Assembly (NCBI GenBank): GCA_035518815.1
Contig: DATIXG010000054.1
Coordinates: 1-28,577, forward strand
From: AG25 sp035518815
Lineage (GTDB): Bacteria; Gemmatimonadota; Gemmatimonadetes; Gemmatimonadales; GWC2-71-9
Length of the DNA stretch: 28,577 nt
Reading direction: 5' to 3'
Below the pieces are notes generated by a model. That model made no database searches and was not told where the DNA came from. It saw only the letters and a list, made by a program, of their open reading frames with translations. Below, in pieces: positions 1 through 6,193 of the stretch (positions are counted from its first letter, which is position 1; the number at the start of each line of letters is the position of its first letter). The translations under genes were made by a program, and so were the position numbers.

Positions 1-168
1 CTCCTTCATGACTTCGTAGCCGTGCCGGGGCTTGTCTTGAAGCAATTTGAGGATCACGTACTTCATGTCCCCGGACGCGAACCACGGGCGCCGCCGTCGG
101 CCGCCGCGCATCCAGGCGCGCGGGCCAAAGCTGAACCCAAAGCCTTCCCATCCGAATCCCCGTCGCAT
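1..168 (-). CDS. PadR-family transcriptional regulator, N-terminal part (cut by window edge)
   Basis: Only the first 56 codons are inside the window; the gene runs off the left edge. The protein starts MRRGFGWEGFGFSF and has a Gly/Phe/Arg-rich lead of about 32 residues. It then enters GDMKYVILKLLQDKPRHGYE, the first helices of the PadR winged-helix domain (KYVILxLLxxxPxHGYEVMKE), which binds DNA as a dimer and usually represses its own gene or a neighbour. The ATG at 168 has a GGAGG-type ribosome site about 6 bases upstream (near 174-178), which supports this start. It is divergent from the heme-oxygenase-like gene at 408, with an inverted repeat over its own promoter, so autoregulation or control of that neighbour is plausible. 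The ligand is unknown, and the C-terminal dimerisation part cannot be seen. Confidence 0.85.
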   Translation of the reverse strand, partial: MRRGFGWEGFGFSFGPRAWMRGGRRRRPWFASGDMKYVILKLLQDKPRHGYEVMKE

Positions 169-194
169 CCCGTCCTCCAGTTAGATGTTACGAC

Positions 195-224
195 ACGTTA
201 CTTCGGGCCGATATATCGTGTCAA
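195..224 (-). promoter_or_regulatory. Candidate promoter of the PadR gene with overlapping inverted repeat
   Basis: On the minus strand a perfect -35 TTGACA (224-219) is followed after 18 bases by TAACGT (200-195) as a modest -10. The start codon is at 168 with a good ribosome site. An inverted repeat, GACACG (192-197) and CGTGTC (217-222), brackets the promoter, and a 10-bp palindrome CGATATATCG (209-218) sits in the spacer. This is a reasonable place for PadR autorepression. The -10 is weak, so the exact start point is uncertain. Confidence 0.45.
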
Positions 225-317
225 CTGGGTTTGGTCGGGGTAGGAGCGTGCAAGTCGTTGTGCGGTGCGTTGCAACAGCTCCAGATCTTGTGGGGCAAGT
301 CACCGTCGTGCATGAAC

Positions 318-345
318 TTGCATCACTATACCTTGGTCTTAGATT
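318..345 (+). promoter_or_regulatory. Candidate promoter for the heme-oxygenase-like/histidine kinase operon
   Basis: TTGCAT (318-323), 16 bases, then TAGATT (340-345): 4/6 matches in each hexamer. It lies about 60 bases before the ATG at 408, which has its own AGAAGGAG ribosome site (395-402). The remainder of 169-407 shows no coding potential that I can support. Confidence 0.35.
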
Positions 346-407
346 CGTTAGTTCGTACGGAGCAGCCTTTTCCCCACTTGCTGTGTAGCGCCCTAGAAGG
401 AGCCGGC

Positions 408-1082
408 ATGTCTGTGCAGGTCACTCCCCACCCCTCATGGGTCGCGGAGCTGGATGCGGTCTTGGAGCCGCGTCGCAAGGCGATTCTCGATACGCGGGTC
501 GTAGTGGATGCGTCGGAGAACCAGTTGCTCGACGGGAGAATTCAGGATTTCCTCGTTGCGTTCTATCCGATCATTCGGGACTTTCCGCAGTGGCTGCAGG
601 CGCTGCTCGACCGCTCGCCCCAGGAGGGTGAGGCCTTCTTCCGGGACAATATCCGGGTGGAGAAGCGGCACGACGCGATGTGGCGCGCGATGGGGGATGG
701 GTTCGGCGTGCCGCGGCAGCGGTTTCAGGTCCCCGAGGCCATGAACGCGGCAACCCGGGAGTTTCACGACTACCTGACCATGATGAGCCGCACCGCGCCG
801 TTTGCGGCCGCGGTGGGGGCCGTGAACTACGCCGTCGAAGGGGTCGCGCAGAAGATCTCCGAGAAGGCCCTGCGTGGCCTGAGCAAGAACGAGAAGATCG
901 GACCGCGCGGCCGGTGGTGGCTCGAAGAGCACGCGAAGTACGACGATGAGCATCCCATCCACGCCCTCGAGATCATCAAGAGCTGCGTGGGCCAGGGCGA
1001 GCCGTATTCCGATGTCACTCAGGCCTCACTCAAGAGCCTGGCATTGATGCGGGAATCCATGGTGTCCTGCTACGGCACATGA
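408..1082 (+). CDS. Heme-oxygenase-like (TenA/PqqC/CADD-type) iron-dependent redox enzyme
   Basis: The 224-residue all-helical protein belongs to the heme-oxygenase-like fold group that includes TenA, PqqC and the di-iron oxidases (CADD type). The C-terminal metal motif is clear: H175, D179 and H182 in EEHAKYDDEH have exactly the H-x3-D-x2-H spacing of the di-iron members, E144 (NYAVEG) matches the middle-helix ligand, and H88 (EKRHDAMW) matches the first-helix histidine. The usual glutamate seven residues before that histidine is N81; the nearest acid is E85, one helical turn later. The start at 408 is preferred over an in-frame start at 231 because of the AGAAGGAG ribosome site and because homology begins only here. 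The stop overlaps the kinase ATG (ATGA at 1079-1082), implying translational coupling. Substrate is unknown. It could be a true oxygenase or a metal-binding sensory partner of the kinase. Confidence 0.8.
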   Translation: MSVQVTPHPSWVAELDAVLEPRRKAILDTRVVVDASENQLLDGRIQDFLVAFYPIIRDFPQWLQALLDRSPQEGEAFFRDNIRVEKRHDAMWRAMGDGFGVPRQRFQVPEAMNAATREFHDYLTMMSRTAPFAAAVGAVNYAVEGVAQKISEKALRGLSKNEKIGPRGRWWLEEHAKYDDEHPIHALEIIKSCVGQGEPYSDVTQASLKSLALMRESMVSCYGT

Positions 1083-2995
1083 GTAAACGGCAGCAACGGA
1101 CGTCGCCCGCGCGCAGCGGGCGCGGGTCAGTCGCCGCGACCAAGAGCCGTGGCCTCGACCCGTCGACGATCGCGCGCGAAATCGTCGCCGCGTTGGCGGA
1201 TGCCGTCGTGGTCACGGATCTCGACCGGCATATCGTCACCGTCAACCGGGCGGCAGCGGAGTTGTTCGGCCGGCCGCTCGAGGACCTGCCGGGCACGGCG
1301 CTGGACGACCTGGTGGCCGGGGCGGAGCGCCAGGTGGTGGTGGAGCGGGAGCGCCGCGCCTACGCCGGCGAGGAGCAGCGGTACGAGACGCGCGTCCTGC
1401 GTCACGATGGCACCGAACGGGACGTGGCCGTGTCAACCACCCCGTTGGTGCTGGACGGCCAGCTGCGGGGCACGGTGGCCACCCTGCGCGACATCACGGA
1501 TGTCAAGCGCGCCCAGGATACGCGGGCGCGCTCCGAGTCGCGGTACCGGAACCTGTTCGAATCGGCGTCCGACGCGATCGCCACGTTCGACGCGAACGGC
1601 CGCTTCACCACCTTCAATCAGGCCGCCGAGAACATCTCGGGCTACCGGCGCGACGAGCTCATCGGGCAGTGGTTCGCGCCCATGCTTCCTGACGACGAGC
1701 TGCCCAAAGCGCTCGCCCACTTTCAGAAGGCGTTGGCGGGCGAGACCGGGTTGTTCGAAACCACGTTCATTCGCCGGGACGGCGATGTCCGCACGATTCA
1801 GGTCACGTACTCGACTCCCCAGAAGGACGAGGAGGTGCTGTGCGTGATCCGGGACGTGACGGATCAAAAGATGCTGCAGGAGCAGCTGATTCAGTCCGAG
1901 AAGATGTCGGCGATCGGACAGCTCGTGTCGGGCGTGGCTCACGAGCTCAACAACCCGCTCGCCGGGATCTCCGCCTTCGCCCAGCTCCTTCTCACCGAAA
2001 AGCGCTTCCCGCCCGATCAGCGTACGGCCGCGGAGATGATTTACGCCGAGGCGAGGCGGGCATCGCGCATCGTGCAGAACCTCCTGACGTTCGCGCGCCA
2101 GCACAAGCCGGAGCGCGCGTCCACGTCCATCAATCAGGTCCTGGATGACACGCTGGAGCTGCGCGGTTACGAGCTGCGCGTGCGCGGCATCGAGGTCACG
2201 CGCGAGTACGATGAAACCCTGCCCGAGACGATGGCGGACGCGCACCAGCTGCAACAGGTGTTCTTGAACCTGATCACCAACGCCGAGCAGGCGATGGAGA
2301 AGCGGCAGCGCGACGCCCAGCACCTCACCGTCCGCACGGCGCGGACGAGCGGCGTGATCCGTATCGAGGTCGAAGACACGGGCCCCGGCATTCCGGCGAA
2401 TCTGCTGGAGCGGATCTTCAATCCGTTCTTCACCACCAAGCCCACTGGCTCAGGGACAGGACTCGGGTTGTCGATCTCGCTCGGGATTGTGCGCGAGCAC
2501 GGCGGGCGCATCTGGGCGGACAACACGTCGGGCGGCGGGGCGCGGTTCATCATCGAGCTCCCGCTCGTCACACCCCGCCTCAGCGGGGAACATGGCCAGG
2601 TCCTCGCAGCCCCGGCGCTCGGAGAACGCCTGCGCATCCTGGTGGTCGACGACGAAGCCTCGGTGCGTGTGGCGCTGCAGCGCTATCTGGCGACCCGCGG
2701 ACACGAGGTGGAAACCACCGCCAGCGGGAAGGACGGCTTGGCGCGGCTCCGGGAAGGGATTTTCGACGCGGTCATCGTCGACATGCGGATGCCCGACCTG
2801 TCCGGGGAGCAGATCTACGATGAGTTGCGAACCCGGGACCCCGGGCACGCCGAGCGGGTGATCTTCACAACAGGCCAGCTGGTGGACGAACAGGTACGGG
2901 CGTTTCTCGCGTCAACCGGACGCCCGTACATTCCCAAGCCGTTCGAATTCAGCGCATTCGACCAGGCGTTGCCGGTCGCGCGCCGGGCGCGGTAG
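1079..2995 (+). CDS. Hybrid sensor histidine kinase (PAS-PAS-HisKA-HATPase-REC)
   Basis: This 638-residue protein has no membrane segment and is expected in the cytosol. Order of domains: a basic, low-complexity tail (1-25), PAS1 (about 30-140), PAS2 (about 153-265), the HisKA dimerisation helix with phosphoacceptor H288 in SGVAHELNNPL, and an HATPase_c domain (about 385-497) with N-box LNLITNAEQAM, G1 DTGPGIP, F-box FNPFFTTK and G2 GTGLGLS. A receiver domain (about 518-635) follows with acidic pocket VVDDE, phosphoacceptor D568 in VIVDMRMPD, T598 and K620. All catalytic residues look intact. The PAS domains probably sense redox state, oxygen, haem or a small ligand, but no haem ligand can be assigned by eye. 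The start ATG overlaps the stop of the heme-oxygenase-like gene, so the two are very likely co-expressed. No separate output regulator lies next to it; output may be to an unlinked protein. Confidence 0.93.
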   Translation: MSKRQQRTSPARSGRGSVAATKSRGLDPSTIAREIVAALADAVVVTDLDRHIVTVNRAAAELFGRPLEDLPGTALDDLVAGAERQVVVERERRAYAGEEQRYETRVLRHDGTERDVAVSTTPLVLDGQLRGTVATLRDITDVKRAQDTRARSESRYRNLFESASDAIATFDANGRFTTFNQAAENISGYRRDELIGQWFAPMLPDDELPKALAHFQKALAGETGLFETTFIRRDGDVRTIQVTYSTPQKDEEVLCVIRDVTDQKMLQEQLIQSEKMSAIGQLVSGVAHELNNPLAGISAFAQLLLTEKRFPPDQRTAAEMIYAEARRASRIVQNLLTFARQHKPERASTSINQVLDDTLELRGYELRVRGIEVTREYDETLPETMADAHQLQQVFLNLITNAEQAMEKRQRDAQHLTVRTARTSGVIRIEVEDTGPGIPANLLERIFNPFFTTKPTGSGTGLGLSISLGIVREHGGRIWADNTSGGGARFIIELPLVTPRLSGEHGQVLAAPALGERLRILVVDDEASVRVALQRYLATRGHEVETTASGKDGLARLREGIFDAVIVDMRMPDLSGEQIYDELRTRDPGHAERVIFTTGQLVDEQVRAFLASTGRPYIPKPFEFSAFDQALPVARRAR

Positions 2996-3003
2996 CGCCG
3001 CGG

Positions 3004-3819
3004 TCAGTCCGGAGGCGCCGGATGCGAGTCGGACACCATCTGATGCATGCGGGGGACTGAGGGCGTCGGCCCCTCCTCACGCGGCACCTGCCACACCACG
3101 TTCGTCTTCTTGTGCCGCCGCATGATCTCGATCGTTACACTCTCACCCGGAGCATAGGACCGGAGAATTCGCATCGCGTACGAGGGCGAGGGGGGTTGAC
3201 GCCCACCGATCGTCAGCAGCACATCGCCGCTCTTGAGCGGCAGGCTCGACTCGGGTGGTGCCTTCACGACGAGGATGCCGTCCTTGGTGCCGAAGTAGTC
3301 GCCCAGGTCGGGGTTGAGCGCGACAAGCTCCACCTCGCACCACGCGTCACCAAAGCAGAAAGAGAACCCCGGCGGGAGCGGGCCCATGAGGGGGCCAGGA
3401 TCACGGTCGACGACGGGAAACGACCCCAGATCCTCGGCGATGACCTTCGTCCTCTTGGCAGCCGTGTTCCGCCTGTACTCGACCGCGATCGTGTCGCCCG
3501 GGCCAAGCTCGCGCGTCAAGGCGAGGAGCCGCTGTCCCGGAGTGCTTGCCTCGAAGCCCTCGCCCGGCGGGCTCGCCAGCGTCATGCCGTTAAAGCGCGT
3601 GATGATGTCCCCGGCTTGCAGGCCCGCCTTTGCGGCCGGTCCCCCGGGAGACACCGCCTCGACGCGGGCACCCACACTGTCGATGATTGGGTTGGCGGCG
3701 GTATTCACCAGGACGCCGATGCGTCCGTGCCCGCTCGACTCCGGCCGCTGGGCCAGGCCGGGACGGGCGCCAATGATCTCCAGCGACAACAGCGCCAGCG
3801 CGAACACCTGTCTCGTCAT
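3004..3819 (-). CDS. Secreted double-PDZ-domain protein
   Basis: The 271-residue protein begins with a signal peptide ending near ARPGLAQ (residue 24), so it is exported. PDZ1 spans about 33-128, with the ligand-groove and core pattern IGVLVNTAA and the typical GGPAAKAGLQAGDIITRFNG. PDZ2 spans about 158-250, with KSGDVLLTIGG. No protease domain is visible: there is no His-Asp-Ser triad of DegP type. Its role is presumably peptide or C-terminus recognition in the periplasm. The start lies one base after the anti-sigma stop, so it is the third gene of the sigma/anti-sigma operon. That context suggests a part in envelope-stress sensing or anti-sigma control, as PDZ domains do in regulated proteolysis, but this is inference from position. 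The gene ends 8 bases from the convergent histidine kinase. Confidence 0.82.
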   Translation of the reverse strand: MTRQVFALALLSLEIIGARPGLAQRPESSGHGRIGVLVNTAANPIIDSVGARVEAVSPGGPAAKAGLQAGDIITRFNGMTLASPPGEGFEASTPGQRLLALTRELGPGDTIAVEYRRNTAAKRTKVIAEDLGSFPVVDRDPGPLMGPLPPGFSFCFGDAWCEVELVALNPDLGDYFGTKDGILVVKAPPESSLPLKSGDVLLTIGGRQPPSPSYAMRILRSYAPGESVTIEIMRRHKKTNVVWQVPREEGPTPSVPRMHQMVSDSHPAPPD

Positions 3820-3820
3820 A

Positions 3821-4405
3821 CTACAAGCCCACGTAGGCTGCGCGTGTCACATGCACGTCGACCAGGCGCCGCATGAGATCCACGCGGTCCTGCCACAACC
3901 TGACCAGCTCCGGACCGGTCTCGGCGGAAACGGTGTTCAACCGCGCCAACTCACCGTCCACTGAGGCAATGCGATCCTCGAGCTCGGCGGCGAGAGCCGC
4001 CGCGCGACCACTCACCACGCGTGAGTCGACGTCGTACCGCCCAAGCTCAGCCTCGAGCGAAGCCGATTCCTGCTTCACACCCTCGAGCTGAGCGACGAAC
4101 GGCTGCGAGGCACCGCCGAACGGCCGCATCACCATCACGCCCGCAATCAGCGCAGCCGCAGCCATCCCCGACGCCACCCAACGCCGTTGCCGGCGCACGC
4201 GGGCCGCTACGACCAGCTCGCGCACGACAGGCCACCGGTCTCGCGAGGGGCTGAGCACCGGCAAGGCCTTGAGCTGCGCCACTCGCTGGTACAGCGCATC
4301 GAGCTCCGCCCGGCATTCCGCGCAAGCGTCCACATGCTCACGGGCCCAGACGGAACCCTCGTTGGCCCGCAGCGCCAGCAACTCGTCCATCGTACAATGC
4401 ATCAT
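3821..4405 (-). CDS. Zinc-finger anti-sigma factor, single-pass membrane protein
   Basis: This 194-residue protein carries the ZAS-type zinc motif H24-x3-C28-x2-C31 (EHVDACAEC), typical of anti-sigma factors that clamp ECF sigma factors. One membrane helix spans about 76-94 (WVASGMAAAALIAGVMVM), and the outer part (about 105-180) is heptad-rich with many Glu/Leu/Ala, probably a coiled coil in the periplasm. The start is ATG at 4405, overlapping the sigma stop as ATGA; a second ATG follows directly. A longer open frame upstream lies inside the sigma gene and is rejected. The gene order sigma, anti-sigma, PDZ fits a classic membrane-tethered sigma module. The released signal and protease are not visible here. 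Confidence 0.87.
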   Translation of the reverse strand: MMHCTMDELLALRANEGSVWAREHVDACAECRAELDALYQRVAQLKALPVLSPSRDRWPVVRELVVAARVRRQRRWVASGMAAAALIAGVMVMRPFGGASQPFVAQLEGVKQESASLEAELGRYDVDSRVVSGRAAALAAELEDRIASVDGELARLNTVSAETGPELVRLWQDRVDLMRRLVDVHVTRAAYVGL

Positions 4406-4941
4406 TGCGTAGCCCCTTGTCCTCCGAGTACGCGCCGCAGTCGGTTGTGTGCTCTCGCCAGCTGTGACTTCGAGAAGCTGACCGATTTTCCCATCATTTC
4501 CGCGATCTCTTCGTGCGTGTAGCCCTCGACGTCGTGCAGCCAAACGACGGCGCGCGACGTCTCGGTCAGGTGTTCGAACGCGCGCTCGAGATCGACGCGC
4601 GCCGGCACACCGACCGGGGGCGCGCTGCCCGTGACTTCTTCGTCGAAGGCCTCCTCAGCCCGCACCTGACTCCGCCGAATGCGCATCAGAGCTTTGGACG
4701 CCGCAATTTGGCGAATCCACCCCCACAGGTGCCCTTCTCCGCGGTAATTCCCAATGCTCTTTACCACTTCGAGGAACGTCTCCTGGAGCACGTCTTCCGC
4801 GTCTTCGACATTGCGGAGCATCCGCCGTGCCAGATTGTACACGGGCGTCTCGAACGCACGGTACAGTGCGGCGAGCGCTTCTTCATCCCCGGATTTGGCC
4901 CGAGCAATCAGTATGTCTGGGACGGCGAGCGCGATGGTCAT
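4402..4941 (-). CDS. ECF (group 4) RNA polymerase sigma factor
   Basis: The 179-residue protein has the two-domain ECF layout. Sigma region 2 (about 25-92) contains NVEDAEDVLQETFLEV and YRGEGHLWGWIRQIA, the -10 recognition and core-binding helices. Region 4 (about 120-172) contains the helix-turn-helix GYTHEEIAEMMGKSVSFSKS followed by QLARAHNRLR for -35 binding. ATG at 4941 is chosen because homology begins just after it. A GGAG directly abuts this ATG, which is too close for a normal ribosome site, so the true mechanism may be leaderless or the start may differ slightly. A stop-free extension to 5079 would cross the divergent promoter and is unlikely. It is co-transcribed with its anti-sigma factor and the PDZ protein. 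Confidence 0.9.
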   Translation of the reverse strand: MTIALAVPDILIARAKSGDEEALAALYRAFETPVYNLARRMLRNVEDAEDVLQETFLEVVKSIGNYRGEGHLWGWIRQIAASKALMRIRRSQVRAEEAFDEEVTGSAPPVGVPARVDLERAFEHLTETSRAVVWLHDVEGYTHEEIAEMMGKSVSFSKSQLARAHNRLRRVLGGQGATQ

Positions 4942-4997
4942 CTCCGCAGATAAGGATGCGACACCCTGCAGGAGCGTCGCGACGTTCAAGGTAACCC

Positions 4998-5026
4998 ATA
5001 GGTCGAATTTCGTAAGTACTTGACAA
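4998..5026 (-). promoter_or_regulatory. Candidate housekeeping-type promoter of the sigma/anti-sigma/PDZ operon
   Basis: Reading the minus strand, TTGTCA (5026-5021), 17 bases, then ACCTAT (5003-4998). The predicted start point is about 50 bases before the sigma ATG. The -35 region sits in a short AT-rich island (5010-5056) shared with the divergent iron-transport gene. It also contains the palindrome AAGTACTT (5014-5021) and an imperfect partner AGTAACTT (5029-5036), a possible operator. Confidence 0.45.
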
Positions 5027-5049
5027 CTAGTAACTTGCACGAAATCGGG

Positions 5050-5055
5050 TATCTT
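5050..5055 (+). promoter_or_regulatory. Candidate -10 hexamer for a leaderless ferritin/VIT1 transcript
   Basis: TATCTT lies 7 bases before the ATG at 5063, so the mRNA would begin at or next to the start codon. There is no Shine-Dalgarno sequence before this ATG. No -35 at the right spacing could be identified (a TTGACA at 5020-5025 is 24 bases away), so this is a weak call. Confidence 0.3.
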
Positions 5056-5062
5056 TTCGAGT

Positions 5063-6193
5063 ATGTCTGCACCGAGCACAGCCCCAGACGAGAGGAGCCT
5101 TCATCTCTGGCGGCACCACTGGCAGGACGAGGCCGACGCGGCCTACCTCTACGTGGCGCTGGCCAGCGAGGAACCTGACCCCGGCAAGGCAAGGATCTAC
5201 CGGGAGCTCGCCGACGTCGAGCGACGCCACACCGAGATGTGGGCCAGGCTGCTCGCGGACAACGGCCATCCAGCCCCGGCCGTGAGCAGACCCTCTCTGC
5301 AAGCGGTCACGATGGCCTGGCTGGGGCGCCGGTTCGGCGCGCGTTATCTCCTGCCGCTCCTGCTGCGCGCGGAAGGCCGTGAGGTCAAGGGGTACATGGA
5401 CCTCTACTCTCGCTCGCGGGCCCCCGACGCTCGCGAGGTCTCGCTGACGCTCGCGAAGGAATCCGCCGCGCATGCCGAGACGCTTGCCAGCCTCGCGGGT
5501 CGAAGCGCGGAGCCGTGGCATCGGACGGAATCGGGCGGTTTTCTGCGCAACGTCGTGTACGGCTTCAATGACGGGTTGACGGCGAATTTCGGGTTGGTGG
5601 CGGGGGTGCTGGGAGCGGCCGTCGCGCCGCACGTGGTGCTCGTGTCGGGACTCGCCGGGATGATCGCCGATGCGCTCTCCATGGGTGCGTCCGGTTATCT
5701 CGCGGCGAAGAGCGAGCAGGAGGTCTACGCTCACGAGATCGAGATGGAGAAGGAAGAGATCCGGTTGATGCCCGACGTCGAGGAGGAAGAGCTTGCGTTG
5801 CTGTATCAGGCCAAGGGCGTCGATCCGCGCACCGCGCGTCGCATGGCCGAAGAGGTGATGGCGGACCCGGAGCGCGCTCTCGGGGAGCAGGTGCGAGAAG
5901 AACTCAAGATCAGCGAAGCGCGTGCGACGCCCCTCTCCGAAGGCTGGCTCACCGGAACGGCGACGGCAGTTGGCGCGTTGATTCCCGTGGCCCCCTTTGT
6001 CGTGCTCTCGGGGCCGGCGGCGGTGTGGACGTCCTTCACGCTTGCGATGTTGTCGCACTTCCTGGTCGGGGCCGCCCGAAGTCTGTTCACGGGCCGCGGT
6101 GTGGTGCGCAGCGGGGCCGACATGTTCGTCGTGGGGCTGGGAGTCGCCGCGGTGGGCTATGTGGTGGGCAACGTGGTCGCGAAGATCCTCTAG
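5063..6193 (+). CDS. Membrane-bound ferritin fused to VIT1/CCC1 iron transporter (MbfA-like)
   Basis: This 376-residue fusion has an N-terminal ferritin/rubrerythrin-like four-helix domain (about 10-145). Its metal-binding carboxylates and histidines are E23 (DEADAAY), E53-x2-H56 (ELADVERRH) and E133-x3-H137 (KESAAHAE). A VIT1/CCC1 membrane domain follows (about 158-376): FLRNVVYGFNDGLTANFGLVAG is the characteristic first helix, and the acidic helical loop MEKEEIRLMPDVEEEEL is the expected metal-binding segment between helices 2 and 3. Proteins of this architecture move iron (or manganese) out of the cytosol and protect against iron-dependent peroxide stress. It is divergent from the sigma operon, and its stop overlaps the leuS stop in a shared CTAG (6190-6193). 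No Fur or Irr box could be assigned. Confidence 0.9.
   Translation: MSAPSTAPDERSLHLWRHHWQDEADAAYLYVALASEEPDPGKARIYRELADVERRHTEMWARLLADNGHPAPAVSRPSLQAVTMAWLGRRFGARYLLPLLLRAEGREVKGYMDLYSRSRAPDAREVSLTLAKESAAHAETLASLAGRSAEPWHRTESGGFLRNVVYGFNDGLTANFGLVAGVLGAAVAPHVVLVSGLAGMIADALSMGASGYLAAKSEQEVYAHEIEMEKEEIRLMPDVEEEELALLYQAKGVDPRTARRMAEEVMADPERALGEQVREELKISEARATPLSEGWLTGTATAVGALIPVAPFVVLSGPAAVWTSFTLAMLSHFLVGAARSLFTGRGVVRSGADMFVVGLGVAAVGYVVGNVVAKIL

Noticed and set aside
231..407. Longer start for the heme-oxygenase-like protein, and other small frames in 169-407
   Set aside because: No family resemblance before residue 408 coordinates, while a good ribosome site precedes ATG 408; the region fits promoters better.
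5020..5048. Full sigma-70 promoter reading right into the iron transporter from TTGACA 5020-5025
   Set aside because: No acceptable -10 at 16-18 bases (AAATCG/AATCGG/ATCGGG); only an isolated TATCTT at 5050 remains.
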